NCBI GenBank assembly: GCA_964352715.1
Contig: CAYGSU010000048.1
Location: 1 to 31,871 of the forward strand
From: JAVKBW01 sp964352715
GTDB lineage: Bacteria > Pseudomonadota > Alphaproteobacteria > UBA8366 > Aestuariispiraceae
Direction of reading: 5' to 3'
DNA: 31,871 nt
The position numbers were made by a program, and so were the translations under genes. This document shows, one piece after another, positions 15,461 to 23,355 of this stretch (its first letter is position 1; each line of letters begins with the position of its first letter). The notes beneath the pieces are model-generated. The model saw only the letters and a program-made list of their open reading frames with translations. It was not told the DNA's origin and ran no database searches.

Positions 15461-16981
15461 ATGACGAAAACGCCCAACCAATTTCCCGTTACCATGCCGG
15501 ATGCTCGCGCAACCGGCCTGCGCCTGCTGACAGTTGAGGAAACGGGGGCGGCTGACCGTCGCACCATAGATGCCGGCACCAGCGGCGCTGATCTGATGGA
15601 ACGGGCGGGGTTCGCCGTTGCGGATTGCGCGTCCGACATGAAGGCGCCGGGCGCCGTGACCGTACTGTGCGGACCGGGAAACAATGGTGGTGACGGGTTC
15701 GTTGCGGCCCGTCATCTGGCAGACAGGGGCTGGCGCGTCCGTCTGGCCCTGCTTGGCGACCGATCGGCACTTACCGGCGATGCGGCGCATCATGCTGCTT
15801 TATGGAACGGCGAAGCGGAACCGCTATCACCGGCGGCTGTCGACAATGCGGACCTTGTGATCGATGCCATTTTCGGTGCGGGTCTGAACCGGCCGATTGA
15901 CGGCGTGGTGCGGGAAACCCTGGAGAAGTCCGCGGCATTTCCGGTTCTGGCGGTTGATGTGCCTACGGGCATCGACGGCGACAGCGGAGCGGTAAAGGGG
16001 TATGCCGCGCTTGCTGAACGGACGGTCACGTTCTGCCGGCTGAAGCCGGGCCACCTGCTACAGCCGGGGCGTCAGCATTGCGGCAAGGTCACGGTTGCGG
16101 ATATCGGCATTTCGGATGAAACGGTGGAGACCGTTGCCGGGCCGGCATGGCAAAACGAACCTGGTCTCTGGCGACATTTTCTGCGCTGGCCTTCCGTGGA
16201 TGATCACAAATATTCCCGTGGCCATGTAATTATTGCAGGTGGCGCTGTAATGACCGGTGCAGCGAGGCTGGCGGCGCGGGCGGCGCAGCGGTCGGGTGCA
16301 GGGATCGTAACCCTTGCGGTGCCGCAGGAGGCGCAGACGGTCTACAAGGTGGCACTGGAAAGTGTGGTGATCCATCCATTTCGAGATACGGCAGGTCTTC
16401 GGGAACTGGCTGAAACCGTTCGGGCCGGCGCCTTTCTGATCGGACCCGGCGGTGGCCTGGTCGGACAGTTGCGGGAGCGGGTGATCGCTATTCTGCAACA
16501 GAAAAAGCCGACAGTAATCGATGCTGACGGCATCAGTGTTTTCGAGGGCGGGTCGGAAATTCTGTTTCAGGCGCTTGAGGGACCCTGTGTGATGACGCCG
16601 CATCTGGGGGAATTCCGGCGACTTTTCCCTGATCTTGCGCCAAGCGCGGCCGGGCTCAGCAAGCCGGCGGCGGTGCGTGAGGCATCAAAAAGATCCGGTG
16701 CGGTGATAGTGCTGAAGGGGTCGGATACGGTCATTGCGGCGCCGGACGGGCGCTGTTTCATCAACGCTAATGCGACGCCTGCGCTGGCGACGGCGGGAAG
16801 CGGCGATGTGCTTGCCGGCATGACTGCATCGCTTCTGGCGCAGGGTGTTCCCGAACTTGCCGCAGCCGCCGCCGCGGTCTGGTTGCATGCCGAGGCGGGT
16901 AAAAGACCGGCTTTCGGGCTTATCCCTGAAGACATAATAGACAATTTGCCTGAGACCCTGATGACGGAATTACCCGGTTAG
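15461..16981 (+). CDS. nnr: bifunctional NAD(P)H-hydrate epimerase / ADP-dependent NAD(P)H-hydrate dehydratase
   Basis: This 506-residue enzyme repairs damaged NADHX and NADPHX. The N-terminal YjeF_N epimerase domain (about 20-215) shows CGPGNNGGDGFVAARHL and DAIFGAGLNRPIDG. The C-terminal ribokinase-like dehydratase domain (about 245-500) shows GPGGG, DADGIS, TPHLGEF, VLKGSDTVIAAPDG and the catalytic ATAGSGDVLAGM loop. The two domains are the usual bacterial fusion and both look intact. In several alphaproteobacteria this gene lies near glnB-glnA; here it is about 5 kb away. ATG 15461 has no strong ribosome site, and a shorter start at the Met of the TMPDARATG segment is possible. Confidence 0.94.
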   Translation: MTKTPNQFPVTMPDARATGLRLLTVEETGAADRRTIDAGTSGADLMERAGFAVADCASDMKAPGAVTVLCGPGNNGGDGFVAARHLADRGWRVRLALLGDRSALTGDAAHHAALWNGEAEPLSPAAVDNADLVIDAIFGAGLNRPIDGVVRETLEKSAAFPVLAVDVPTGIDGDSGAVKGYAALAERTVTFCRLKPGHLLQPGRQHCGKVTVADIGISDETVETVAGPAWQNEPGLWRHFLRWPSVDDHKYSRGHVIIAGGAVMTGAARLAARAAQRSGAGIVTLAVPQEAQTVYKVALESVVIHPFRDTAGLRELAETVRAGAFLIGPGGGLVGQLRERVIAILQQKKPTVIDADGISVFEGGSEILFQALEGPCVMTPHLGEFRRLFPDLAPSAAGLSKPAAVREASKRSGAVIVLKGSDTVIAAPDGRCFINANATPALATAGSGDVLAGMTASLLAQGVPELAAAAAAVWLHAEAGKRPAFGLIPEDIIDNLPETLMTELPG

Positions 16982-16995
16982 CCTGTTTACATGGC

Positions 16996-17022
16996 TTGAC
17001 CCGGGTGATTCTTGGGATAGGG
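16996..17022 (+). promoter_or_regulatory. possible promoter of the histidine kinase gene
   Basis: TTGACC (16996-17001) has five of six consensus bases, but the -10 candidate TAGGGT (16 bp spacing) has only three. The position, about 35-45 bp before the gene's TTG start, is reasonable. Confidence 0.28.
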
Positions 17023-17056
17023 TGCGACAAGCTGGGGGGCGCTTTCGAATAGGGAA

Positions 17057-18640
17057 TTGGATTCGTTGGTTAACCGTCGGTCATCAAGTGCCGGTAGTGG
17101 CGTCGTCCAGGCAATATTGGTTAGTTTCCTATTTTTCATCGCCGCGATTGGCGCGATCGGGTATCTGCTAAGCGTTACAGCCGACCGCGAGAATTCCGCC
17201 GCCGTCAACACACAGGTGCATCTGGCAGAGACAGCGTTGCGGGGTCTGCAGGATGAAATGACCAACCGGCTTGTCGATTATGCCTGGTGGGACGATATCG
17301 CTCTGCAGTTCGACGGGACGATCGAGAACGACTGGGCTGACGATAATATTGGCAGCTATCTTCAGGACCAGTTCGGTTATACCGGCACATACGGACTGAA
17401 CGCCGGAATGAAAACGTTATACCATTCGTCCGTGGACGAGGAATTGCCATTGGATGCAATCGATTTCCTCGGTGCCAATGCGAATGCCTTTCTGATGACG
17501 ATCAAGGAAAGCAGCATCTCCGAACCGGAACCCTTCCACACCTACCTGAAATACGGTGGCAAGGTCTATCTGGTGGTTGGCAGCCTGATTACCTACGAAG
17601 AGCTTGATGAGTATCCAATGGCGCAATCGCCGCGTCCTATCCTGATATTCTATCGGGAGCTGGATTCGGAATTACTGGAGCGGGTATCGCAGCAGTTCAT
17701 GTTGAACGATCTAAGGCTTTCTCCGGTGGCGGACAGTATCGCCCATGTCCCATTGAAAAACATATCGAACGAGACTGTCTATTGGATATGCTGGCAACCG
17801 GTTAAGCCCGGCGATGCGTTGCTGAGTGATCTGTTTCCGAAAATCGCAATGGTAACCGTTGCGCTGGCAGCCACAGCGCTGCTGGTTTTCGTCATGTGGT
17901 CCAGATCGGTATCCGCCGCCAATGAAGCCAAGGCGCAGTTTCTCGCCAAAATGAGCCATGAATTGCGGACACCGCTAAATCCGATCATCGGCTTTGCCGA
18001 GGTCATTATGAGCCAGTTGCGCGGCCCCGTGCCGGAGGCCTACCGGGAATATGCGTCGGACATTCACCGAAGCGCCAAGCATTTGCAGGGCATTATCGGC
18101 GATGTTCTGGATTTCGCGAAAGTCGAGTCCGGCGAGCTGAACCTGCGGGAAACCAAAATCGACATCGAGGATCTGATCCTGCGCCTTCCGGCGATTACCA
18201 GTTCGACCTGGGACACCGATACCGCTAGCGGTGAACAGACGCGTCTGCTGGTGCGGTACGATATCGAGAAGGACCTGCCGAATGTGCGGGCCGATGAATT
18301 GCGGGTGCGGCAGGTGCTTATCAACCTGCTGTCGAACGCGGCGAAGTTTTCCAACGGCGCCGAAGTTGTGGTGCGGGCGTTCCACAACAAAAGCGGCCTG
18401 AGCATCGAGGTGGAAGACAGCGGCATCGGTATCAGCAAGCAGGATCTGGATCGGGTTTTCTCGCCCTTTGTTCAGGCCGACCCGGTCGGCAACAAAGGCA
18501 GGAAATCAACCGGGACCGGTCTGGGTCTATCCGTATCGCGCGAACTGATGCGGCTTCACGGCGGTGACCTGATTCTGAAAAGCGCGCCCGGCGCCGGAAC
18601 TACCGCGTGTGTGACCTTCCCGTCCAGCCGACTTGTCTGA
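17057..18640 (+). CDS. orphan membrane sensor histidine kinase with CHASE4-like sensor domain
   Basis: The 527-residue protein has a first membrane helix (about 17-39), a periplasmic domain of about 220 residues with the CHASE4-type VDYAWWDDIALQFDG...W signature (73-93), a second helix (about 263-281) and then directly the HisKA helix with the phosphorylated His301 in MSHELRTPLNPIIGFAE. The ATPase domain has the N box NLLSNAAK, G1 VEDSGIGIS, F box FSPFVQAD and G2 GTGLGLS, so it should be an active kinase. No HAMP domain separates the membrane and H box, and no response regulator adjoins. The signal is unknown. Both candidate starts are TTG: 17057, and 17066, which has better spacing from AGGGA. 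Confidence 0.9.
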   Translation: MDSLVNRRSSSAGSGVVQAILVSFLFFIAAIGAIGYLLSVTADRENSAAVNTQVHLAETALRGLQDEMTNRLVDYAWWDDIALQFDGTIENDWADDNIGSYLQDQFGYTGTYGLNAGMKTLYHSSVDEELPLDAIDFLGANANAFLMTIKESSISEPEPFHTYLKYGGKVYLVVGSLITYEELDEYPMAQSPRPILIFYRELDSELLERVSQQFMLNDLRLSPVADSIAHVPLKNISNETVYWICWQPVKPGDALLSDLFPKIAMVTVALAATALLVFVMWSRSVSAANEAKAQFLAKMSHELRTPLNPIIGFAEVIMSQLRGPVPEAYREYASDIHRSAKHLQGIIGDVLDFAKVESGELNLRETKIDIEDLILRLPAITSSTWDTDTASGEQTRLLVRYDIEKDLPNVRADELRVRQVLINLLSNAAKFSNGAEVVVRAFHNKSGLSIEVEDSGIGISKQDLDRVFSPFVQADPVGNKGRKSTGTGLGLSVSRELMRLHGGDLILKSAPGAGTTACVTFPSSRLV

Positions 18641-18670
18641 CGCGCAGATGTTTATCTGTTGCACTGCTTC

Positions 18671-18686
18671 TTAAAGATTTATTAAC
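18671..18686 (+). promoter_or_regulatory. CtrA-type binding site (TTAA-N7-TTAAC)
   Basis: TTAA at 18671-18674, seven bases, then TTAAC at 18682-18686 match the full CtrA consensus of alphaproteobacteria exactly. The site ends 83 bp before the ATG of the 103-residue gene. In Caulobacter such sites overlap the -35 of CtrA-activated promoters. Only the motif is seen; CtrA itself is not in this window. Confidence 0.5.
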
Positions 18687-18769
18687 ATAATTCGCTTCAT
18701 ATCCAAGTAGATACGGGATTTACTTTAACATTGACAGTAAACCTGTCTGATACGCCCTGAGGATATATC

Positions 18770-19081
18770 ATGGTTGCTCTCAATTTAGGCGGTAACAACA
18801 ACTCGTCCTTTCTATCGTTTCGCGGGCGTCAGCGATCGAGTTTTTTCTGCCGTGCCGGCAAGGAAACCCGGTTTTTGAAGGCGGGTACCGAGTTTACGCG
18901 TAATCGCAAGGACAAGATGGTCGAGACCGCGCGGGTGCTGGCCGTGTCTTCGGACAGTTTTGGTATTCCGCATATTCGCTACGAGCTCGAGATCAAAAGG
19001 CCGAGCGCGCCATCGAAGTTTTTTGACGGTCCCCGTGTGCTTGCCCTGTCGACATTTCTGGAAACCTATCAGCAGACGTGA
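18770..19081 (+). CDS. small basic protein of unknown function behind a CtrA box
   Basis: The 103-residue product has no signal peptide or membrane helix. It is basic and contains about 60 residues that look like a small beta-barrel-like domain (RFLKAGTEFTRNRKDKMVETARVLAVSS... is the start, followed by IPHIRYELEI and ending in LSTFLETY). I do not recognise the family; similar unnamed proteins may exist in Rhodospirillales. TGAGGA lies six bases before ATG 18770, a good ribosome site, and the reading frame fills the space between the kinase and tRNA-Leu. An exact CtrA box and a GACAG/CTGTC inverted repeat lie upstream, so it is probably a single regulated gene. Confidence 0.65.
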   Translation: MVALNLGGNNNSSFLSFRGRQRSSFFCRAGKETRFLKAGTEFTRNRKDKMVETARVLAVSSDSFGIPHIRYELEIKRPSAPSKFFDGPRVLALSTFLETYQQT

Positions 19082-19135
19082 CTTCGTGTAGCGGAAGCGG
19101 CTGAAACATTACGGCTCTCCCATACTTCTTCTCTT

Positions 19136-19164
19136 TTGACGCGTCCGGTCCCTGTTGCTATAGA
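19136..19164 (+). promoter_or_regulatory. putative tRNA-Leu promoter
   Basis: TTGACG (19136-19141), a 17-bp spacer and TATAGA (19159-19164) lie 55 bp before tRNA-Leu. The element matches the promoters of the other three tRNA genes in the window. Confidence 0.55.
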
Positions 19165-19219
19165 ACCGCGGCTTTGGCGCGGGGCACTGCCGGAATGCGG
19201 TGTGTTCAGACCAGTCCGG

Positions 19220-19306
19220 GCGGGCGTGGCGAAATTGGTAGACGCGCCAGATTTAGGTTCTGGTGGATGTAAGTCCGTGGGGGTTCAAGTCCCTTCGCCC
19301 GCACCA
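19220..19306 (+). tRNA. tRNA-Leu (anticodon TAG)
   Basis: This 87-nt class II tRNA has acceptor GCGGGCG paired with CGCCCGC, discriminator A and encoded CCA. The anticodon stem CCAGA/TCTGG carries TAG at 19254-19256, reading CUA and related codons. The long variable arm is typical of leucine tRNA. A short GGGC/GCCC hairpin followed by ATTTT lies just downstream (about 19310-19328). Confidence 0.97.
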
Positions 19307-19386
19307 ACTGGGCTCGCGCCCGATTTTGAGGTTCATCCGCCGGTCACGGGCGGCCGTGTCGTAACGATTTTGATGGTAGGAAATTC

Positions 19387-20820
19387 ATGCAGGTCACAGA
19401 AACAAAGAACGACGGCTTATCGCGCGAATATAGCGTGACGATCACCGGCTCCGATCTTGATGCGCGGGTAGACGCGCGTTTGACGGAAGTAGCCGGCGAT
19501 ATTCGCGTACCCGGGTTCCGTCCCGGCAAGGTGCCGCTTGCGGTGCTGCGTCAACGCTATGCCAGCTCGGTGCTCGGCGAGGTGATCGAGAAGGCCGTTA
19601 CCGAGACATCGCAGGAAGTGCTTGAAGAGCGCGAAATCCGGCCCGCCGGGCAGCCGAAGATCGAAATCAGCAGTTTCGACAAAGGCTCTGACCTGGTCTA
19701 CACGATTGGTGTCGACCTGATGCCGGACATTACGCCGATGGACTTTTCGAGCATCGCACTGACCCGGATGAAACCGAAGATCGAAGAATCCGAAGTCGAT
19801 GAAGCTCTCGAACGCCTGGCGAAGGACTTCCGCAAGACGGAATCCGCACCGGACGGTAAGGCGGCGGAAAGCGGCGATGTCACCGTGATCGATTTCGTCG
19901 GCAAGGTTGATGATGTCGCCTTTGATGGCGGGACAGCGGAAGGCCACAGCCTTGAACTCGGTTCCAACCGGTTCATCCCGGGCTTCGAAGATCAGCTTGT
20001 CGGCGCCAAGAAGGGTGAAGAACGGCAGGTCAAGGTAACGTTCCCTGAGGATTACGGCTCAAAGGAACTGGCTGGCAAGGATGCCGTGTTCGACGTTACC
20101 GTGCAGGACGTTCAGGTTTACGCCGACAACGAGATCAATGAGGATTTCGCCAAGACCCTCGGTCTGGAATCGCTCGACCAGTTGCGCGGACAGGTTCGCG
20201 AGCGTCTGGAAGCCGACTATGGCAATGTGTCACGCAGCCGCTTGAAGAAGGACCTGCTGGACGTGCTTGCCGACGGTCATGATTTCGACGTGCCACCGTC
20301 GCTGGTGGACAGTGAATTCGAACAGATCTGGTCGCAGGTCAAACAGGCGATGGAAGCCGACAGCCTGGACGAGGAAGACAAGGAAAAGTCGGAAGACGAA
20401 CTTAAGGCCGATTATCGCGATATCGCGGTTCGCCGGGTCAAACTCGGCATGCTGTTGTCGGAAGTAGGTCGGATGAATGCGATCGAAGTGTCGCAGGAAG
20501 ACATCCAGCGGGCGGCCATCACGGAAGCGCAGAAATATCCGGGTCAGGAACGCCAGGTGATGGAATTCTATCAGTCGAATCAGGAAGCTCAGGCAAGCCT
20601 GCGTGCGCCGCTGATGGAAGACAAGGTCGTCGACTTCATTCTCGAAATGGCGAAAATCACCGATAACGAAGTGCCTGTCTCCGAATTGTTCGACGAAGAG
20701 ACCGGCGCTTCCGGAAAACCTGCCAAAAAATCAGCCGCCAAGAAGGCTTCAGCCAAAAAGTCGTCAGCCAAAAAAGCTGGCGCCAAGAAGGCCGCGGCGA
20801 AAAAAGACGAAGCCAAATAG
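19387..20820 (+). CDS. tig: trigger factor, ribosome-associated chaperone and prolyl isomerase
   Basis: The 477-residue protein binds the ribosome near the exit tunnel and protects nascent chains. The N-terminal ribosome-binding domain includes the GFRPGKVPLAVLRQRY signature (about 39-54), the FKBP-type isomerase domain lies at about 158-245 (VTVIDFVGKVDD...F), and the helical C domain follows. The last 34 residues or so are a Lys/Ala-rich tail of repeated xxAKK pentads, which Escherichia coli trigger factor lacks (432 residues); comparable tails occur in some alphaproteobacteria. GGTAGG lies seven bases before ATG 19387. It heads the tig-clpP-clpX-lon block, with its own terminator before clpP. 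Confidence 0.97.
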   Translation: MQVTETKNDGLSREYSVTITGSDLDARVDARLTEVAGDIRVPGFRPGKVPLAVLRQRYASSVLGEVIEKAVTETSQEVLEEREIRPAGQPKIEISSFDKGSDLVYTIGVDLMPDITPMDFSSIALTRMKPKIEESEVDEALERLAKDFRKTESAPDGKAAESGDVTVIDFVGKVDDVAFDGGTAEGHSLELGSNRFIPGFEDQLVGAKKGEERQVKVTFPEDYGSKELAGKDAVFDVTVQDVQVYADNEINEDFAKTLGLESLDQLRGQVRERLEADYGNVSRSRLKKDLLDVLADGHDFDVPPSLVDSEFEQIWSQVKQAMEADSLDEEDKEKSEDELKADYRDIAVRRVKLGMLLSEVGRMNAIEVSQEDIQRAAITEAQKYPGQERQVMEFYQSNQEAQASLRAPLMEDKVVDFILEMAKITDNEVPVSELFDEETGASGKPAKKSAAKKASAKKSSAKKAGAKKAAAKKDEAK

Positions 20821-20896
20821 ACCGTTTGACAGGTTTGCGGCGATTCATGCCGGCTGCGGTCTTGCAGCACCGGGTGGTGAATGACTAAGTAATGAG

Positions 20897-20930
20897 AATG
20901 CACAGTCGATATCGGCTGTGCATTTCTTTA
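20897..20930 (+). terminator. intrinsic terminator of tig
   Basis: AATGCACAG (20897-20905) pairs with CTGTGCATT (20916-20924) around a ten-base loop, followed by TCTTTA. It lies 77 bp after the tig stop codon and 70 bp before clpP. Confidence 0.75.
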
Positions 20931-20991
20931 CGGACCGGCCTCAGGGCTGCCGTATCTGACAAAAACAGACCTTCGCAGGCGAGGACCGAGA

Positions 20992-21645
20992 ATGAGCCAC
21001 CCCACAGATATCGTTATGAACAACCTTGTGCCCATGGTCGTTGAACAGACCAACCGCGGCGAACGGTCCTACGACATTTACTCACGCCTGTTGAAAGAAC
21101 GGATCATTTTCCTGACCGGTGAAGTGAACGACTATGTTGCAAGCCTGCTGTGCGCGCAGCTTTTGTTCCTCGAATCGGAAAACCCGGCGAAGGACATTTC
21201 ATTTTACATCAATTCGCCGGGTGGTGTCGTGACCTCGGGCCTGTCGATTTATGATACCATGCAGTACATCAAGCCGGACGTTTCAACGGTCTGTCTCGGT
21301 CAGGCCTCATCAATGGGTTCGTTGCTGCTGACAGCCGGTGCGAAAGACAAGCGATTCGCGCTGCCGAACAGCCGCATCATGGTGCACCAGCCATCAGGCG
21401 GCGCGCAGGGCCAGGCCACCGATATCGAGATTCAGGCCAAGGAAATCCTCCGCACCCGTGAACGGCTGAACCAGATTTACGTGGCGCATACCGGCCGCGA
21501 TCTGGCGACCATTGAAGATGCGATGGAGCGTGACAAGTTCATGAGCCCTGAAGAAGCCAAGGAATTTGGGCTAATTGACGAAGTTGTGTCCCATCGCGTT
21601 CTGCCTGACGCGGAAAACGGTGACGGTGGCGGCAAGAAGAATTGA
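20992..21645 (+). CDS. clpP: ATP-dependent Clp protease proteolytic subunit
   Basis: This 217-residue serine protease forms the tetradecameric chamber that works with ClpX or ClpA. The catalytic triad is Ser107 (GQASSMGS), His132 (MVHQPSGG) and Asp181 (RDKFMSPEEA), with the usual spacings of 25 and 49. The first residues, about ten to fourteen, are probably a removed propeptide. ATG 20992 follows GCGAGGACCGAG, a moderate ribosome site. clpX follows on the same strand after 230 bp, a gap long enough to hold a separate clpX promoter. Confidence 0.97.
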   Translation: MSHPTDIVMNNLVPMVVEQTNRGERSYDIYSRLLKERIIFLTGEVNDYVASLLCAQLLFLESENPAKDISFYINSPGGVVTSGLSIYDTMQYIKPDVSTVCLGQASSMGSLLLTAGAKDKRFALPNSRIMVHQPSGGAQGQATDIEIQAKEILRTRERLNQIYVAHTGRDLATIEDAMERDKFMSPEEAKEFGLIDEVVSHRVLPDAENGDGGGKKN

Positions 21646-21664
21646 ACCGGATAACAGCCCGCTT

Positions 21665-21681
21665 CTGGCACGATCCATGCT
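21665..21681 (+). promoter_or_regulatory. sigma-54-like element between clpP and clpX
   Basis: CTGGCACGATCCATGCT matches the RpoN consensus at all defined bases except one, the same A-for-T exchange as in the glnB promoter, with GG and GC offset by exactly 12. It lies about 195 bp before the clpX ATG. It is a chance match or a real second promoter; no activator site was identified. Confidence 0.3.
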
Positions 21682-21875
21682 TTGCTTGAACCGGCTGAAA
21701 TCTGCGCTCTCTGACGTTTGATCGCCGATCGTGACAATTGCGTATTGAGGCGTCCGGTCTACTGGGCCATCATATAAGCAAGGGCAAGGTGGTCCGATGG
21801 GCCGACGGTGCGGTGGCCCTGAACGGTGAACAGGCCGGCTGACACCGCTACGAGAGATGAAAGTGGAATCGCGCG

Positions 21876-23141
21876 ATGAGCAAATCCAACAACGGCGATA
21901 GCAAGAATACCCTCTACTGTTCGTTCTGTGGCAAAAGCCAGCACGAGGTTCGCAAGCTGATTGCAGGGCCGACGGTATTCATCTGCGACGAATGCGTCGA
22001 ACTCTGCATGGATATCATCCGTGAAGATCACAAGACGACCATTTCCAAGAATTCCGAGGGCGTTCCGACACCGCTGGAAATCCGCGAAGTGCTGGACGAC
22101 TATGTGATCGGCCAGGATTTCGCCAAGCGGGTTCTCGCGGTTGCGGTCCACAATCACTACAAACGGCTGAGCCATGCCGCCAAGAACAACGATGTCGAAC
22201 TCACCAAGTCGAACATCCTGCTGATCGGGCCGACAGGGTGCGGCAAGACCCTGCTTGCGCAGACGCTCGCGCGGATTCTCGATGTTCCTTTCACGATGGC
22301 GGATGCGACGACGCTGACGGAAGCCGGCTATGTCGGCGAAGATGTCGAAAACATCATCCTGAAACTGCTGCAATCCGCCGACTACAATGTCGAACGTGCG
22401 CAGCGCGGCATTGTCTATATCGATGAGGTCGACAAGATCAGCCGCAAGTCGGACAACCCGTCGATCACCCGGGACGTGTCGGGCGAGGGGGTCCAGCAGG
22501 CGCTTCTGAAAATCATGGAAGGCACGGTCGCCAGTGTTCCGCCGCAGGGTGGCCGGAAGCATCCGCAGCAGGAATTCCTGCAGGTCGATACGACAAACAT
22601 CCTCTTTATCTGCGGTGGCGCCTTCGCCGGTCTTGAAAAGATCATTTCGCAGCGCGGCAAAGGGTCGTCGATTGGCTTCGGCGCCGATGTCCGGTCCGAA
22701 GAAGACCGCAATGTCGGCGAAATCCTGCGGGCAATCGAGCCCGAAGATCTGCTGAAATTCGGCCTGATCCCGGAATTCGTTGGTCGTGTCCCAGTTCTGG
22801 CGACACTGACCGATCTCGATGAGGACGCACTGGTCGAAATTCTGACAGCGCCGCGTAATGCGCTGTTGAAGCAGTATCAGCGTCTGTTCGAGATGGAAAA
22901 CGTCCGGCTGGAATTTACCGACGATGCGCTGCGGTCTGTTGCCGCCCGTGCGATCGAGCGGAAAACCGGCGCCCGGGGTCTTCGGTCGATCATGGAAAGC
23001 ATTCTTCTGGAGCCGATGTACGACATGCCGTCGCTCGAATCGGTCGAGGAAGTGGTGATAAACCGCGAAGTTGTCGAAGGCAGGGCAGAACCGCTGTACA
23101 TTTACGCGGAACGCCGAGGCGACGTCGAGAGTAGCGCCTAG
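21876..23141 (+). CDS. clpX: ATP-dependent Clp protease ATPase subunit, unfoldase
   Basis: The 421-residue AAA+ unfoldase recognises tagged substrates and feeds them to ClpP. The N-terminal C4 zinc finger is intact (Cys15, Cys18, Cys37, Cys40). Walker A is GPTGCGKTLLAQ (about 117-128), Walker B is IVYIDEVDKIS (about 180), and the C-terminal segment contains the sensor 2 ARGLRSIME. A ClpP-binding IGF-type loop is present as SSIGFGADV. ATG 21876 begins the conserved product; AGAGATGAAAG lies about 15-25 bases upstream and AATCGCG directly before it, so the ribosome site is weak. It is followed by a 214-bp gap and lon. Confidence 0.97.
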   Translation: MSKSNNGDSKNTLYCSFCGKSQHEVRKLIAGPTVFICDECVELCMDIIREDHKTTISKNSEGVPTPLEIREVLDDYVIGQDFAKRVLAVAVHNHYKRLSHAAKNNDVELTKSNILLIGPTGCGKTLLAQTLARILDVPFTMADATTLTEAGYVGEDVENIILKLLQSADYNVERAQRGIVYIDEVDKISRKSDNPSITRDVSGEGVQQALLKIMEGTVASVPPQGGRKHPQQEFLQVDTTNILFICGGAFAGLEKIISQRGKGSSIGFGADVRSEEDRNVGEILRAIEPEDLLKFGLIPEFVGRVPVLATLTDLDEDALVEILTAPRNALLKQYQRLFEMENVRLEFTDDALRSVAARAIERKTGARGLRSIMESILLEPMYDMPSLESVEEVVINREVVEGRAEPLYIYAERRGDVESSA

Positions 23142-23238
23142 AGCGGTTTTTCCCTTTAATTCTGGTGTTTTAGCAGCCTTATCTACAGGTTTTGGCGGAT
23201 AAATTGGCGCGCCCGTATAAAAATACTGGAAGATTCAG

Positions 23239-23309
23239 CTTGAACCATCGGCGCTGTGCGCCAGATTCTACAAGGCGCTGGTGCTGAGAACCGGGTTGGC
23301 GCTTTGACA
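23239..23309 (+). promoter_or_regulatory. lon upstream region with heat-shock-like -35 and phased GGCGCT repeats
   Basis: CTTGAA (23239-23244) followed after 16 bp by CCAGAT resembles a sigma-32 (RpoH) promoter imperfectly, which would suit lon. In the same stretch GGCGCT occurs three times at exact 24-bp steps (23250, 23274, 23298). The first copy is part of a GGCGC-TGT-GCGCC hairpin. A TTGACA (23304-23309) is also present but has no good -10. All regulatory meaning is inferred. Confidence 0.3.
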
Positions 23310-23355
23310 AATCAAGCGGTGGCTAAATGTGCCGCGTGAACCGAAAGATAGAAAT

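Noticed and set aside
21759..22562. 267-codon minus-strand frame opposite clpX
   Set aside because: It is a shadow of clpX; the residue mix (Asp, Val, His, Arg) is typical of reverse frames in this genome.
23117..23139. AGGCG/CGCCT inverted repeat at the end of clpX followed by T-rich sequence
   Set aside because: The five-bp stem with a 13-base loop overlaps the coding end and is too weak to call a terminator.
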